Shown here: positions 36,992 through 48,822 of the stretch, piece after piece
Layout: each line of letters opens with the position of its first letter
Position numbering within the stretch: the first letter of the stretch is position 1
Origin: Hypomyces perniciosus
Lineage: Eukaryota > Ascomycota > Sordariomycetes > Hypocreales > Hypocreaceae
Direction: 5' to 3'
NCBI GenBank assembly: GCA_008477525.1
Contig: SPDT01000001.1
Span: forward strand, 682,001 to 746,000
Length of the DNA stretch: 64,000 nt
The notes under the pieces: model-generated
The model's input: only the letters and a program-made list of their open reading frames with translations
What the model was told of the DNA's origin: nothing
The model's database searches: none
Position numbers and translations under genes: made by a program

Positions 36992-38130
36992 CAGGTCAGC
37001 TGAACAAAAAGAAAAGTCATTTATGCCGAAATAAGACAATCCTGCATTTGCTTGACGGCATGCCGTGTTCAGCGGTGAGGGCAAAATTGAATTTGGTCGT
37101 ATTGAACCTCACATACGATGTCCAAGGTTATCACCGACTTGCCCCTTGCTTCGCGATCCCGATTTGGGCAAACTTTAAAACAGCCATGCCTGTTTGCCTG
37201 TATATTGGGTTTGCCTTCATTATCGGAAACCCCTTTGTCCATGTTGCTTCCTATGCCAAATTCTCGAAATGGCCTTGGTTGCTTTCTCCGGATTCCCTCC
37301 CCACCCTCCGTCGGATCATTGGCCTCCAGTTGGGGTGACGATACTGTTGGTTTCTGTTACGGAGTAATATCTATCCATGGAGGAGGCATCTCCATATTAC
37401 TACACGCCACATATTACCTTTCACATGCAGGCAAGGTTTTGCACGCTTCCCGATTGGATGAGATAACATGTTAAACCCGGTCGCCCCTCACATACTTTTT
37501 GACAGCCAGCCTATCACGATCTCTTGCTCACCACACTCAAATCTGTTTGGTCCATCATTCCAAGATAAAAAGCGGGTTTTGTGCTCATATGAGGACCAAG
37601 GCTGAGGATATTTGGACATTAGTGCCATTAGTGTCAATTTCCATAAAATAATGGCTCATGAAGAGCTTGTTCTCGAGAGTTCGTCTATGCCGAATTTGAA
37701 GAATGATGAGAGTATGTCTATACATCATGACGTCAACGTTGGAAGTATGGGGAGGCAACTATGTGTGTACTAAGCTTGTAAGCTTCTTGGAAACACCAGA
37801 GATGCGACGGCTGGCGACGGCATCGTTCACCAAGCGAGCCAAGACACGACCCAAGATTCGTTCAGATGATTGGGTAGCTGTGACAAGGAAGCTTTGTGTT
37901 ATGGATCTCAGATGCTGTTGGGCCGTGTGTATTATATGCGAGGGAGGCGATCTCCGTTCCACCTTTCCGGTCTGTCTCTGGCTCGTTGTTATTTAGGTTT
38001 CGGGCCCTCGGGCGGTCTTTAAAAGCCAAGTACTCATCCCCCCGACGAGCCGAATCTTCTATTATTAACCTATCTGATTATATCCTTTAATTCTTAGTTC
38101 ATTAGAATACCTCTATAGCGTTCAGTCAAC
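36992..38130. other. intergenic, about 1.1 kb
   Basis: No gene is recognised. Plus-strand open frames at 37048-37474 begin at ATG but overlap each other and have no family features. A TACGGAGTA-like element lies at about 37359. Confidence 0.45.
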
Positions 38131-39382
38131 ATGGCACCTCGCCCGATCTTTGCTGTGACACATCCCCGAGCCTGTTCCACGGCCTTCGAAAGGGTACGCT
38201 TACAAGCCCCGATTGCGAAGGAAATCCACTAATCGATTCGATATTAACGCAGGTGTTTATGGCTCGTCGTGATACGCTTGAGACTTCCCATGAACCCTTT
38301 GGCGACGCCTGGTACTTCGGACCCGAGTGTCTGAGTGAGCGTTACAAGGATGATGCAGCCGCTCGCGAGGCTACTGAGCACTTCAACACCACCTTCAAGG
38401 ATGTGTTGGATAGCTTCAGAGAGGCAGAGAAACAGGTTCGTTCGTCCTTGTGAAGAAACCTCCCCTGAATGGTCTAGTATTCCCAAGTGGGAATATACTC
38501 AGCATCAACCTTTAGCTTCTGCAATTTGGACATGCTTACACATTGATACATTTAATTACCCTCATCATTATCAATGTTATCGATCATTAGGACAATACAA
38601 GTCTACATTCATATCTCAAGTAAAGAAAAAAAAACACTCACACAAACCAGGGCAAGCGAGTCTTCATCAAAGACATGGCCTACTGCTTAATGGCACCCGA
38701 CGGAAAGCCCTCACAGATCGCCCCCTCGCTAGGAGGCGGACAAGAACCCGGCAACCCAACAGTCCTACCCTTCGATATCCTCAAGAAGTTTCACTTCACC
38801 TTTCTCATCCGCCACCCACGCCGGTCCATCCCCTCCTTCTACCGGTGTACTGTCCCGTCCTTGCAAGGAATAACGGGATTCGATACCTTCCTGCCAGAAG
38901 AAGCCGGATACGCAGAGCTCGTCCGGCTGCTGGACTTCCTCATCGAAAGGGGCATTGTAGATAAGAACCAAGTCACTGTTGTAGACGCTGACGATTTGCT
39001 TGATAACCCCGAGGACACGATCCGGCAGTACTGCGAGAGGACTGGCATTGACTATAGGCCGGAGATGCTAGACTGGAGTGAAGAGGACCGGGACTATGCG
39101 ACCAAGGTCTTTGCGAAATGGAATGGGTTCCATGACGATGCTCTCAAGTCTTCTTGCCTCAAGGCGCGGACTCACTCTCAGGTATGGCTGGCTGGCCCTT
39201 GATATCTCGAATATGGACTATGCTGATGATATGGACACTTGTAGAAGTCATCTACAATCGAATCTGAGAATAGGGAGTGGGCGGAGAAGTACGGCCTGGA
39301 GGGGCAAAAGGTCATCCGGGAGACTGTTGACGCCAACGTTCCTCATTATGAGTATTTGAAGCAATTCTGTTTGACTGTCTAG
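38131..39382 (+). CDS. sulfotransferase-like P-loop protein
   Basis: Four exons (38131-38193, 38253-38435, 38651-39181 and 39245-39382) give 304 aa. The start MAPRPIFAVTHPRACSTAFE has the TxPRxxST pattern that forms the 5'-phosphosulfate loop in this group. FHFTFLIRHPRRSIPSFYRC corresponds to the 3'-phosphate binding region (RxxxxSxxS type). The C-terminal part includes DYRPEMLDWSEEDRDYATKV. It is likely cytosolic, with no signal peptide. Relatives are common in Sordariomycetes and Eurotiomycetes, and their acceptor substrates are mostly unknown. The second intron is 215 nt, two to four times longer than most others in the window. All junctions are phase 0. Confidence 0.82.
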
Positions 39383-39702
39383 AATTGACATGACAAAACA
39401 TGCCAAAAAAAAGGGAGGGAGCGGTCTTTTCTCTTGGGTAGCCACAGATATCTGCTCTTAATGTTTGGTCAGAAACTTATCATACAATTTCGGTTGGTTA
39501 TCAGCCCACCGAATCTTTTTGTACACCCATAACCAACGTCGTTCTCGGAATCAAGCCTTCCGATCCAAGACTTTGGCTCCTACAAGTACAATAGTTGTGA
39601 TGCCCCCCTCAAAACGTACAAATTGAAAGGGTTGTGCACAGTCGCTAAGCCATACCTCATTTTTTTTTCGTAGCCGTCTTTCAGCCTTGGGGGCTTCAAT
39701 CA
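39383..39702. other. convergent intergenic region
   Basis: This region lies between the 3' ends of the sulfotransferase-like gene and the mL67 gene. T-rich tracts are present. Nothing else is recognised. Confidence 0.5.
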
Positions 39703-40525
39703 TCATGAGGCCGCCTTTACCTCCTGTGGCGCGGGTTTCTCCACGGCCCCCGAAACGTAAGCTGGCTCCTCAAATAGAGCGTGAGTGACATTCTCTGACC
39801 AAGCCTCCGCATACTCTCTATCCTGGTCGTTGGCCCAGCTGACAGTGACCTGTGCAAGCTCCTTTGCGCCGCCTTCGATTTCGCTCGCCACGACCTTGTT
39901 GCCCCATCCCTCGCCCGCCAGGACTACTGCCATGTCCGCTATGGAATTCTTTTTCTGGGCGTTGAGTGCGATTCCTCGCTCCTCTTTGGTCCGTTTAGGA
40001 AGGTAATCGATGCCCTTCTCTTTCTCCTCCGCAATCTTCTTCTTGTCCGCCGCGGTGTACTCTTCTGGTCGCTTCTGTCGCAACTCGTCGGTCCACGCCA
40101 CCTCGTGTAAGTGTTTCAGTTCCCGGAGCTTCTGGAAAACGGAACGACCAACAGAGCCTTGGCCCGGCTGGAATTGGATGAGAGCCAGAGGCGACCAGTA
40201 GTCTTTTCGGAGTTTCGCTGGCTTCGTCTTCTTGCCATTGAATGGTAATTGCTTCAGGCCATGAAAGTCCTGGAAACACCCAGTCAGACACAAGGGCGCA
40301 TAAATTTGGAGTTCAAAGGGGGGCACTGACATCCAGTTTCTTGTCGAAGCTGTAAATGATTTGATCTGATCTCCTATGGGCAAAGACCCAGATGTTCTCT
40401 CCGTGGCTCTCAGGGCCTTGGAATCCGGCGCGGGGACGCTGCCGCCATCCTGAGTGCACTTGACGTACACAGACTCTCAAGAGGCCTGGCAATTGGCCAA
40501 GCCGAGGTCTCGGGACCTGATTCAT
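39703..40525 (-). CDS. MHR1: mitochondrial large ribosomal subunit protein mL67 (Mhr1)
   Basis: Two exons (40331-40525 and 39703-40269) give 253 aa. The first exon starts MNQVPRPRLGQLPGLLRVCV, a basic presequence-like end, followed by ENIWVFAHRRSDQIIYSFDK. The second gives HGLKQLPFNGKKTKPAKLRK and DYWSPLALIQFQPGQGSVGR, a family hallmark, then a Lys/Glu-rich helix. This matches the Mhr1/mL67 family. The yeast protein is part of the mitochondrial large ribosomal subunit and was also described as a mitochondrial recombinase-like factor. The 61-nt intron is phase 0. The open frame reading through the intron upstream gives an unrelated peptide, so splicing is preferred. It is divergent from HSP104. 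Confidence 0.9.
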
Positions 40526-41106
40526 CGTGGTTGTCTGGCGATTTGACCTGTCTGATATCGCAGCCAGCAGGAAAATCACCTATCTGGGACAGGCCGCACG
40601 AAGTCATGTGACCGCCAACATGAGTTTGTGCTACTATTTTAAGGTCAGGTGGTCAGGTGGTGATAAGATTTAGCTGCCCAATAAGATCGCGCTCTCCCCA
40701 CTTCGTTCCTTTGGGCAGGATTTCGATGGTTCAAGTGACATCAACACAAGTCTCTAAGCTTCTGGCGGGTTCTGAGAAGCTCCAGTTGCTCCGGGAGGCT
40801 GCTGGAGGCTGCTGGAGCTTCCAGGCGGCTTCAGGTCTTCCCACTTCCCAGCCCAACTCCACACCATCTTCTCAATAAATTGCATCAAACATTCCGTTCG
40901 GTCCGGCATTCTGCTTTCTGCTCCACATCCTTTGATACCCTCACCAAAGCCGAGGCGCAACTACGGAGCATATGCATCATCATTGTCATCAACATCAACG
41001 ACACTAATACGAGGAAGCCATTTGGTTGATAACACCCCGTTGTAAGACACAAGACAGCATCGCCCCTTTTGCCTTGCAAGGCCGTCTTTTATACATCTAC
41101 TTCATC
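40526..41106. other. divergent promoter region MHR1/HSP104
   Basis: A 581-bp region with no coding potential recognised. It holds candidate heat-shock-element-like runs (listed separately) and a direct 10-bp tandem GAGGCTGCTG at about 40796-40815. Confidence 0.5.
40770..40822 (+). promoter_or_regulatory. candidate degenerate heat shock elements upstream of HSP104
   Basis: TTCTGAGAAGCTCC (40770-40783) and GGAGCTTCC (40814-40822) resemble alternating nGAAn/nTTCn units, but each has mismatches or a wrong spacing. They lie 285-340 bp upstream of the start codon of a classical heat-shock gene, which is the main reason to list them. Confidence 0.3.
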
Positions 41107-43883
41107 ATGACTTCGCGAATGGATTTTACCGACCGGGCGCAAAAGGCCATCGAGGATGCCATGTCCATGGCCGAGCAATATGGCCACTCACAGCTCCTCC
41201 CGGTGCATTTGGCTGTGTCGTTACTAGAGCCGCCCGTCGATCAGTCCAAGGACCAGCAAAACGCTCCCCCTGACAGCATCATCACATTATTTCGGCAAGC
41301 GATTGAACGAGCCCACGGCGATCCGCAACTTGTCGACCGAGCCTTGAAGAAGACGCTCGTACGGTTGCCAAGTCAAGACCCGCCCCCTGACCAAGTGTCC
41401 CTTTCGCCCTCGTTCCACTCCATCTTGAGGAAAGCTCAGGAGCTGCAGAGGGTTCAAAAAGACACTTTCATTGCGGTGGACCACTTGATCACAGCGCTAT
41501 CTGAGGATGTCGGTATCCAAGCTGCCTTGAAGGAGGGCAACATCCCCAAGCCCAAGCTTATTCAGGAGGCTGTCCAAGCCATTCGAGGCACCAAGCGGGT
41601 GGACAGCAAGACCGCCGATACCGAGCAGGAAAACGAGAACTTGGCGAAATTCACCATCGATATGACTGCCCTGGCGAGGGACAAGAAGATCGACCCCGTC
41701 ATCGGCCGAGAAGAGGAGATTCGTCGAGTGGTGCGAATCCTTTCCCGCAGAACGAAGAACAACCCGGTCCTTATTGGTGAGCCAGGTGTTGGAAAAACTA
41801 CAGTTGTCGAAGGCCTCGCACAGCGAATGGTCAACCGGGATGTGCCGGACAACTTGAAGGCCTGCAGGCTGCTCTCTCTTGACGTGGGAGCGCTTGTCGC
41901 TGGAAGCAAATTCCGTGGAGAATTCGAAGAAAGAATGAAGGGTGTCTTGAAGGAGATTCAAGAATCATCAGAGACGATCGTCCTGTTTGTTGACGAGATC
42001 CATCTTCTCATGGGAGCCGGCTCTTCCGGAGAAGGTGGCATGGATGCTGCGAACTTACTCAAGCCCATGCTTGCTCGTGGTCAGCTACACTGTATTGGCG
42101 CGACAACCTTGGCCGAGTACCGGAAATACGTCGAAAAGGACGCAGCCTTCGAACGTCGTTTCCAGCAAGTTGTCGTCAAAGAGCCATCCATCCCGGAGAC
42201 AATATCGATTCTGCGTGGCTTGAAGCCCAAATACGATAGTCACCACAAGGTTAGCATCCTTGACAGCGCCTTGGTTGCTTCAGCCAACTTAGCTGCACGC
42301 TATCTCACTACCCGGCGACTACCTGACTCTGCTATCGACCTCATCGACGAGGCTGCAGCGGCCGTGCGAGTCGCTAGAGAATCCCAGCCTGAAATTATAG
42401 ATTCTCTTGAGCGTAAACTCAGGCAGCTGAAGATTGAGATTGCCGCCTTGGAGAAGGAGCATGATGAGGCCTCCCAGGTTCGCCTGCAACAAGCCAAGAA
42501 GGATGCGAAGAACGTGGAGGAAGAGTTGCAGCCCCTCCAAGAAAAGTACAAGAACGACATTAAGCGAAATGACGAAATCCATCAGGCTAAAGACAAGCTC
42601 GACGACTTGAGGAAGCGACTTGACGACGCTATCAACGCTGGAGACCACCAACGCGCTGCCGATCTCAAATACGGTGCCATTCTTGAGCAAGAAGCTCTCA
42701 TCAAGAAACTGGAAAACAAGAAGAATGCAGCCGACGTCGCCCTCAATGCCAACGGCGGCGACACCAGCGTCATGGTCACGGATATTGTGACTGCGGACAA
42801 CATCAATGAGATTGTGGCTCGATGGACTGGAATTCCCGTTACTCGACTGCGAACTTCCGAGAAGGAGAAGCTCATACAAATGGAAAAGGTGTTGGGCAAA
42901 GTGGTTGTCGGCCAGAAGGAAGCAGTCCAGTCCGTTGCCAACGCCATCCGTCTCCAGCGTTCTGGCCTCAGCAACCCGAACCAGCCACCTAGCTTCTTGT
43001 TCTGCGGTCCATCTGGTACTGGCAAGACCTTGCTCACAAAGGCACTGGCAGAGTTCCTGTTCGACGACCCCAAGTCCATGATTCGCTTCGATATGTCTGA
43101 ATATCAGGAGCGTCATGCCCTGAGTCGCATGATTGGTGCTCCACCAGGCTACGTCGGACATGATGCTGGTGGCCAGCTCACTGAAGCACTCCGACGGAAG
43201 CCATTCTCGATTCTATTGTTTGACGAGGTCGAGAAGGCAGCCAAAGAGATTTTGACAGTCCTGCTTCAGCTCATGGATGACGGCCGAATCACCGATGGCC
43301 AGGGCAGAGTCATTGACGCCAAGAACTGCATCGTCGTCATGACGTCCAACTTGGGTGCTGAATATCTCACCCGCCCCGGCGTGCGGGAGGGCAGGGTTGA
43401 TTCATCAACCAGGGAGTTGGTGATGGGCGCTCTTCGCAACTACTTCCTCCCCGAGTTCCTCAACCGTATCAACTCCGTCGTCATCTTCAACCGTCTCACA
43501 CGCAAGGAGATTCGCAAGATTGTCGATATTCGCATCACCGAAATCCAGAAACGACTGGAAGACAACGGCCGCAAGGTGCACATTGCCGTCTCCAACGAAG
43601 CAAAGGACTATTTGGGCAACGCTGGCTACTCTCCCGCCTACGGTGCTCGACCCTTGTCTCGTCTTATTGAGAAGGAAGTGCTCAACAGGCTCGCAATTCT
43701 CATTCTGCGGAATAACATTCGCGATGGGGAGACTGCCCACGTTGAGCTGGATGATATCGGATTGTCGTCCTGTCGAATCGCCCCGATAGCGAGGGCGATG
43801 ACACCGACGACATGTACGATGATGAGGATGACTATATTGATGAGATTGCTGGAGAGGACATGGATGAGGACATCTATGATTAA
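41107..43883 (+). CDS. HSP104: AAA+ disaggregase Hsp104/ClpB (Hsp98), frame break near C-terminus
   Basis: The gene appears intronless, about 925 aa. It opens [20 protein letters not shown] with the Clp N domain. NBD1 has Walker A GEPGVGKT (about 224-231) and Walker [13 protein letters not shown] long coiled-coil middle domain (about 420-540) follows. NBD2 has Walker A GPSGTGKT (about 634-641), the pore loop [14 protein letters not shown], and Walker [12 protein letters not shown]. It pulls aggregated proteins through its pore with Hsp70 in cytosol and nucleus. After DDIGL (about 43766) the open frame turns to an unrelated Arg/Thr/Met-rich end at 43905. The -1 frame instead gives [12 protein letters not shown] and an acidic Asp/Glu tail ending DEDIYD with TAA at 43881-43883, the normal character of this family. 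One missing G in ATTG(G)TCG explains it. The open frame extends upstream of 41107 without ATG. Confidence 0.94.
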
Positions 43884-44134
43884 AACCGTGTCTGCTTCCT
43901 TGTGAGAGACTCAAAAATGATACCAACATGATGGAATGAGGAATGATGCACATCGGCGTTCTGAGGGAAATGGAAGCATATATGTTTTTCAGCGGCCAAT
44001 AAATAGGTCGCTTGTCTACGCATCTTTTTTTTACGGTAGATCAGAATCAACAGTAAATTAGTCTGTACTATTTTGGAAAATATTTGGTTCCCATCGTGCT
44101 TTCATGACACATATGTCCCCAATAGTAATAACGT
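43884..44134. other. convergent intergenic region
   Basis: A 250-bp spacer separates the 3' ends of HSP104 and the Zn2Cys6 gene. It is T-rich. Confidence 0.5.
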
Positions 44135-46492
44135 TCATATAAGATTTAACAAGACACCATCGTTCCCAACCCAACCAAAGTCATCCATGAACATGGGCCA
44201 GTCCACATCTTGGAAATAATCATTTTGTTGCTGCTGCTGTTGCACATGATTCTCAAGCTGGTCTTGAGATGAGGTTGCAGGGGCAACGGTGCCTGTATTA
44301 ATATCGGCGCGATTCGGCTCTGTTGCCAGGCAGTTAGTCCTCCTGTATGAATTGCAATTGGTATAATGTCTTCAACATCAACGGGTTACTCACGGAGGAT
44401 CTCGAGGGCTTTGTTGACGTCGTCGGTACTTTCTCGGGCGGTTAAGAGGCTATTCCTAAACTTATCCATGCATGCCAACATCGGGCCGGCGCCACCGCGC
44501 GTTGCCCACGAGGGAGGCACGGTGTCGAACCTAGGCACAAAGGTACGGATTTTCCAAAATGTTTCCAAGACGGTACTCGAACGGTAGGTTAAGTCAGCCT
44601 TGCGTACGGAGCAGCTCATGACAGCGCTGTAGGCTTGCTGGGCGAGGAGATTGGCGTCGTGGGGGGCCATGCCGGGAGCCCAGGAGGAGTGGAGGAGGTA
44701 GATGAGGGCGTTGGCGGCGTCGACGACGGAGCGTATGATATAGAAGGGCGCGTGGGTGAGAAACTTGCGGCGGGTTTTCGAGGTCGGTGGCGGAGAGGAT
44801 GATGGCGCGGGCAGTGTTGAATGTTTTGAAGGTGTTGAGGCGGAGGTTTGGGCCGGGAGAACCGGGAGGAACCATAAAGTAGTAGAGTTTGGATTTCGAA
44901 TTGGGCTGCTAGAAGGAGGAAGCGTGATCTTTCTGAAATGCGTATAAGCGGATTTGCATCATATAATGATGGAGCTGTGAACATTGGAGGTTGACTCACC
45001 AGTGTCGGATCGAACAATCAGGGGTTTGAGAGTTTCGAGCTCGTTCTCCCACATGGCCACGATGTGATCTGGAGTGCCGCCGGCTGCGGAGGCTTGTGCG
45101 AACATGGCTGAGTGAACGCGATTAAGGAATTTCTGGAAATCGTATGTTGTCAGGAGGTCGGTCCAGAAAGGAGATTCCAGAGATGCTTTGCAGCGAGTAT
45201 CATTGTATTGAATATTCGGTGGTGGGTGCCCCGAACCTGCAGATATCCTGTAGTGGGTATTTTAGCAAATTGATATCTCGGCTTCCCTGCTTCAATCTTG
45301 CTAGATATACAGGTAAGCAGGGCATATGAAACTAACCTTTGTGCAAGCATGCAGCATGCAACCCAAGTGCAAGCAGCCTCCTCGTCTGTCGACACCATCT
45401 GACCTCGTAGGCCGACGCAGAACTGGCTGTGATAGCCACAACCGGTATGGAGACCCAACATCATACATGCATTTGTAGCAATCGAAGCAAACATTGATGA
45501 AGGGTCGGTGACAAAGCGGACCGTCGGGTATGGCCACGTGCAGATGAAGAGAATAGCATGGATTGCCTCCAATCCGATCACTGGGGCCGAAATTACAGTC
45601 CATATGTTCTTGCTAACATATTCCACAAGAGCCGCCGGCAACTGGCTGTCTTTTGCGTATCGGCGACAGGTGACATACAGTATGACCCAGAAAAGCATTG
45701 GGCTGGCTTCATAACACTCATCGGGGTCTTTCTTCCGAAGAATAGGCAGGTATGGATGAAAGTGTTGCATGAATCTAATCATCATGACTTAGCCCTTTCA
45801 CCCATTGGGACTGAAGAGGAATCGAACCTCACTTACTGGTTAAAATAATGATCAATGTCCTCACCGGATATCACATGATTTTCCAACATACGGCTCTCTG
45901 TAGGGCGGCCTGTCTTCTGTCGTCTTTCGGACCTGTGGATGGAGTCTCCGGTGACCGTAGCAGACTCCTCGCGGGACACCTCTAGCTGAGGGGGGGCTGT
46001 AGAGGCAGAAAATGCCGCTCGTGGACTTGGAGGTGTCCATGTGGGCTCGCTGGTCTTGGTGTTGTTGACGACTTGCTGGATGCTTCTCAGCTCTTGCTCC
46101 AGCTGCTCCAACTTGCTGTGAGAAGCCATTAGTTGGTGTTTCCATACAATAGCCAACGTGTGTCGAATAAATGATAGCCATAGAATGAGTCTACACTCAA
46201 TTAGATGAGATCAGGGGTGCATACCTTCTCTTGGTGACTCTCTTGTGAGACTTGTCCACGATGCATGAGGTCTGAAGCTTAGCGCATCGCTGACACGGCT
46301 GGCCAGGGAGCCTGCTAGACTTGCACCGCACCTAAAAAAATGAAGAATAATATTAGAATCTCCCATAAATTAATTAAATCCAGAGCCGTGCGAGGTACTC
46401 GCCTTGGAGTTCCGGCAGTTGACGCAGGCCACATTTCGCCTCGTATGTTCGTCGTGGCTTGACGAAGACGCGGCTGGTGGCGTCGGTGCCAT
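44135..46492 (-). CDS. Zn(II)2Cys6 transcription factor with fungal TF domain, frame-disrupted
   Basis: Seven exons are proposed: 46403-46492, 46225-46331, 45837-46115, 45337-45774, 45000-45247, 44394-44932 and 44135-44319. The zinc cluster C23-X2-C26-X6-C33-X9-C43-X2-C46-X6-C53 is complete only after a GC-AG intron (46332-46402) is removed. Basic residues and a linker follow, then a short coiled coil (SKLEQLEQELRSIQQVVNNT). The middle region FMQHFHPYLPILRKKDPDEC and TDEEAACTWVACCMLAQR is the fungal-specific TF domain. The C-terminus is Gln-rich and ends NDGVLLNLI. Exon 6 reads correctly only if two single extra bases are skipped, one near 44886 and one near 44774, after which YYFMVPPGSPGP and MAPHDANLLAQQAYSAVMSC fall in line. 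With both skipped the protein is about 627 aa. Expected role: DNA-binding regulator in the nucleus; target unknown. Confidence 0.82.
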
Positions 46493-46825
46493 ATTACTCT
46501 CTCATGACATCCCTCCCTAGTTAGTACTCGCCAGCGTCTTGCATGGCATGAAGCAATTGATTTAGTTTCACAGCTGGAGATGTTTTGAGGAAACTTGTAA
46601 ATTAGATAGCGAGATGAGAAGATGCTGTAAAGCTACTAAGGTCACGTGCCTTGCGCCGGCACCAGGATGTCTTGATGATAGCGCCATTGCTTGGGACGGT
46701 GATATCAGTTACCATTGGATTTCACGAAATATATAGCCTCAAAAAAATGGATACTAGTATTATGTTGTCGCCCATAAACACTGGCGGATGCAGTCAGATA
46801 CAATCAGATGCTGATCGTGATAGCC
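46493..46825. other. short intergenic region
   Basis: This is the upstream region of the Zn2Cys6 gene and the 3' flank of PBN1. Nothing else is recognised. Confidence 0.5.
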
Positions 46826-48429
46826 CTACTTATTCTTCTTGCCTTCTTGTCCTCTAGGTGCGGTGCTTCCATACCCCGATGTCTTATACACGCCGGCAAG
46901 TTTCAATAAGACCCAGATAAATCCCAAGCCCACAGCTGCAGCCGTGCCAAGGGTCACCCATTGAGAAGCTTCGTCCTTGACCACCGGGACGGCAATGGTG
47001 TTCATCAGTCGACCACCAACTTCAGGCTTCGGACCGACATGCCAGAAGGCTGTTGTGGGACCGAAGAAGCCGTCATATCCTAGATTGACCCGATCAAATG
47101 GATTGGTTGTGAAGTCGATTCCCTCCCCAGAATCACATGCCCAAAACACCACAGGATAGGGAACCTCGACTTCTACCGTTCCTGTCGCCGAAGGCTTGAG
47201 ATAGCGTAGATGAAGAGGCACCTCAACAGTCCAAGGGTCCGACGAAGAGGCATGGCTGGGTGGCGCCAACTCTAGGAGGACGTTGGAGCCCCAGGTATTA
47301 GTGGTGTAGGCAGGCGCCTCCAGATCCACGGGTTGGCTCACGTACCGAGTAGCTGTCAGATTCTTGGAAGCTAGGAAGAGCTTGTCCGCCAATTGATATC
47401 TATCCGCGAATATGGCCTTGGGTAGAGTAAGATATGCGTGCGGAGCACATTCGGCATCCTCAACTGGAGGGTGGCTGGTACTGAGGTTCAACTGTAGTGT
47501 AGGGTGCAGACCCGTTGGGGACAGAAATTTTGCTGAGAATGAGGAGTCACTCATCCTGTGGCGTGATGGAAATGCAAATAGAGCTGGTGACAGCTCCTTC
47601 TGCTCGCCGACGACCGTTAAGACTCCCGAGACGCCAACTTCATGCGGCGCAATACCTGGTGGGACATCTTCGCCTAGAATACCGACTTCTGTTCGCCCGT
47701 TGGGTGATGCAGGAACCAATATTTCATGCTGTCCTAAGGGCCAGAATGCCATGAGCTTGAGAGATTTGGAGGTTAAATCGAACGAGATATCTAAGCTGGT
47801 GGCTGTCTTCAAGTCCCGTAGCCGATTCTTGCATGTTACATCGGACTGAGAGCAGACCTCCTGTGTAGCATGTTTGGAAAAGCTATCAAGGTTATCTAGC
47901 TCCCCGTAAAAGTAGAGAGCCGGCGAGCTAGCATGGCGTCCATCGCGCAGGTTGATGAAGGCCTATAGTGGAAGAGTTAGGAGGCTGATGGAGCCGATGC
48001 AAGGATGGGGTAAATGATACCTCTGGGGATGTGCACTCCAGCGACCCAAAAGCTTGTAAGAGAGAGCATAGTTTCGTCCTGTTACATTATTAGAAATGAC
48101 TGTGCACCTCTTCATGAATCGATAGATACGAACGGATCATGCTCTTCCTCCTTTAAAGGGGTGTATGATAAGTGGAGACCTGGAGACAGTCGAGAGCTGA
48201 AGGGCTCCAGCGTGCCGTAGTTTGAAGGGCCTGTCCACCTGAGATGCAGCTCGTGGATATCCTGGAGCAGACCGGCCAGCTCTGAAGGGAGCTCCTTCAG
48301 CGTCAATGTTACTTTGTGCTCCCGTACAGCTTCAGTGGCCGGTCCCTGAAGCTTGTTATCCTGGATGTCTAGGGATGTAAAATCAACGCCTCCACCCTGA
48401 GGATAGATGAAAGTGATTCTCTCCCGCAT
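46826..48429 (-). CDS. PBN1: GPI mannosyltransferase I subunit Pbn1 (PIG-X), one frame break
   Basis: Three exons (48130-48429, 48021-48078 and 46826-47962). The start MRERITFIYPQGGGVDFTSL is typical. Exon 3 gives AFINLRDGRHASSPALYFYG, then the PIG-X core with PHAYLTLPKAIFADRYQLAD, LELAPP, EVPLHLRYLKPS and VPYPVVFWACDS. A membrane helix follows near the C-terminus (WVTLGTAAAVGLGFIWVLLK). Pbn1 partners with the mannosyltransferase Gpi14 in the ER lumen to add the first mannose to GPI precursors. Exon 2 is 58 nt. Its sequence fits the family (LCSLLQAFGSLECTSPE) only in a frame one base off from exon 1. One extra A in GACGAAACT (about 48073) would account for it and would restore about 497 aa. 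Splice signals on both sides are good. Confidence 0.85.
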
Positions 48430-48822
48430 GATTGAACGGTCCTCAGTGGCCCTGATAATGTGCGCTTGGACGTGAAGGAAATCTATGAAGCTCCCAGTTG
48501 GACTAGGAGACTATAGAGCTGTGTCCGATACACGCGCGTAACCTTGATGCCTTCGGGTGCTACGTGTTGAAATGGATGGAACCCGATTCGATTGTTGAGG
48601 CTGGACTGCATGTGGTTATGACGACAGTGCCCCGTGCCGCCTGTGTGGCTAAGGTGTCCACTATAATCTGTGCCAATAGGGGGGTCATCTGGGCTTAGGC
48701 AGCGCACAGACAGCGCTGAGGCTGGCATCCGATTTTTGGGCATTATTTCGTCCCATGCATCACAATATCGGGATATGGAGGGAGTGCACTGAACCTCAGA
48801 GACCAGAGCAGATACCTACATT
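48430..48822. other. intergenic, about 390 bp
   Basis: This region lies between PBN1 and the metallophosphoesterase gene. An 86-codon minus-strand frame (48483-48743) shows no family features. Confidence 0.45.

Noticed and set aside
45301..45336. A 36-nt GT..AG intron in the Zn2Cys6 gene ending at TATATCTAG
   Set aside because: It is too short. A longer 89-nt intron (45248-45336) ending at CTACAG gives a better, family-like continuation (AQRISAGSGHPPP).
45812..45830. GGTTCGATTCC, resembling a tRNA B box, on the minus strand
   Set aside because: It lies in an intron of the Zn2Cys6 gene, with no A box or cloverleaf around it.
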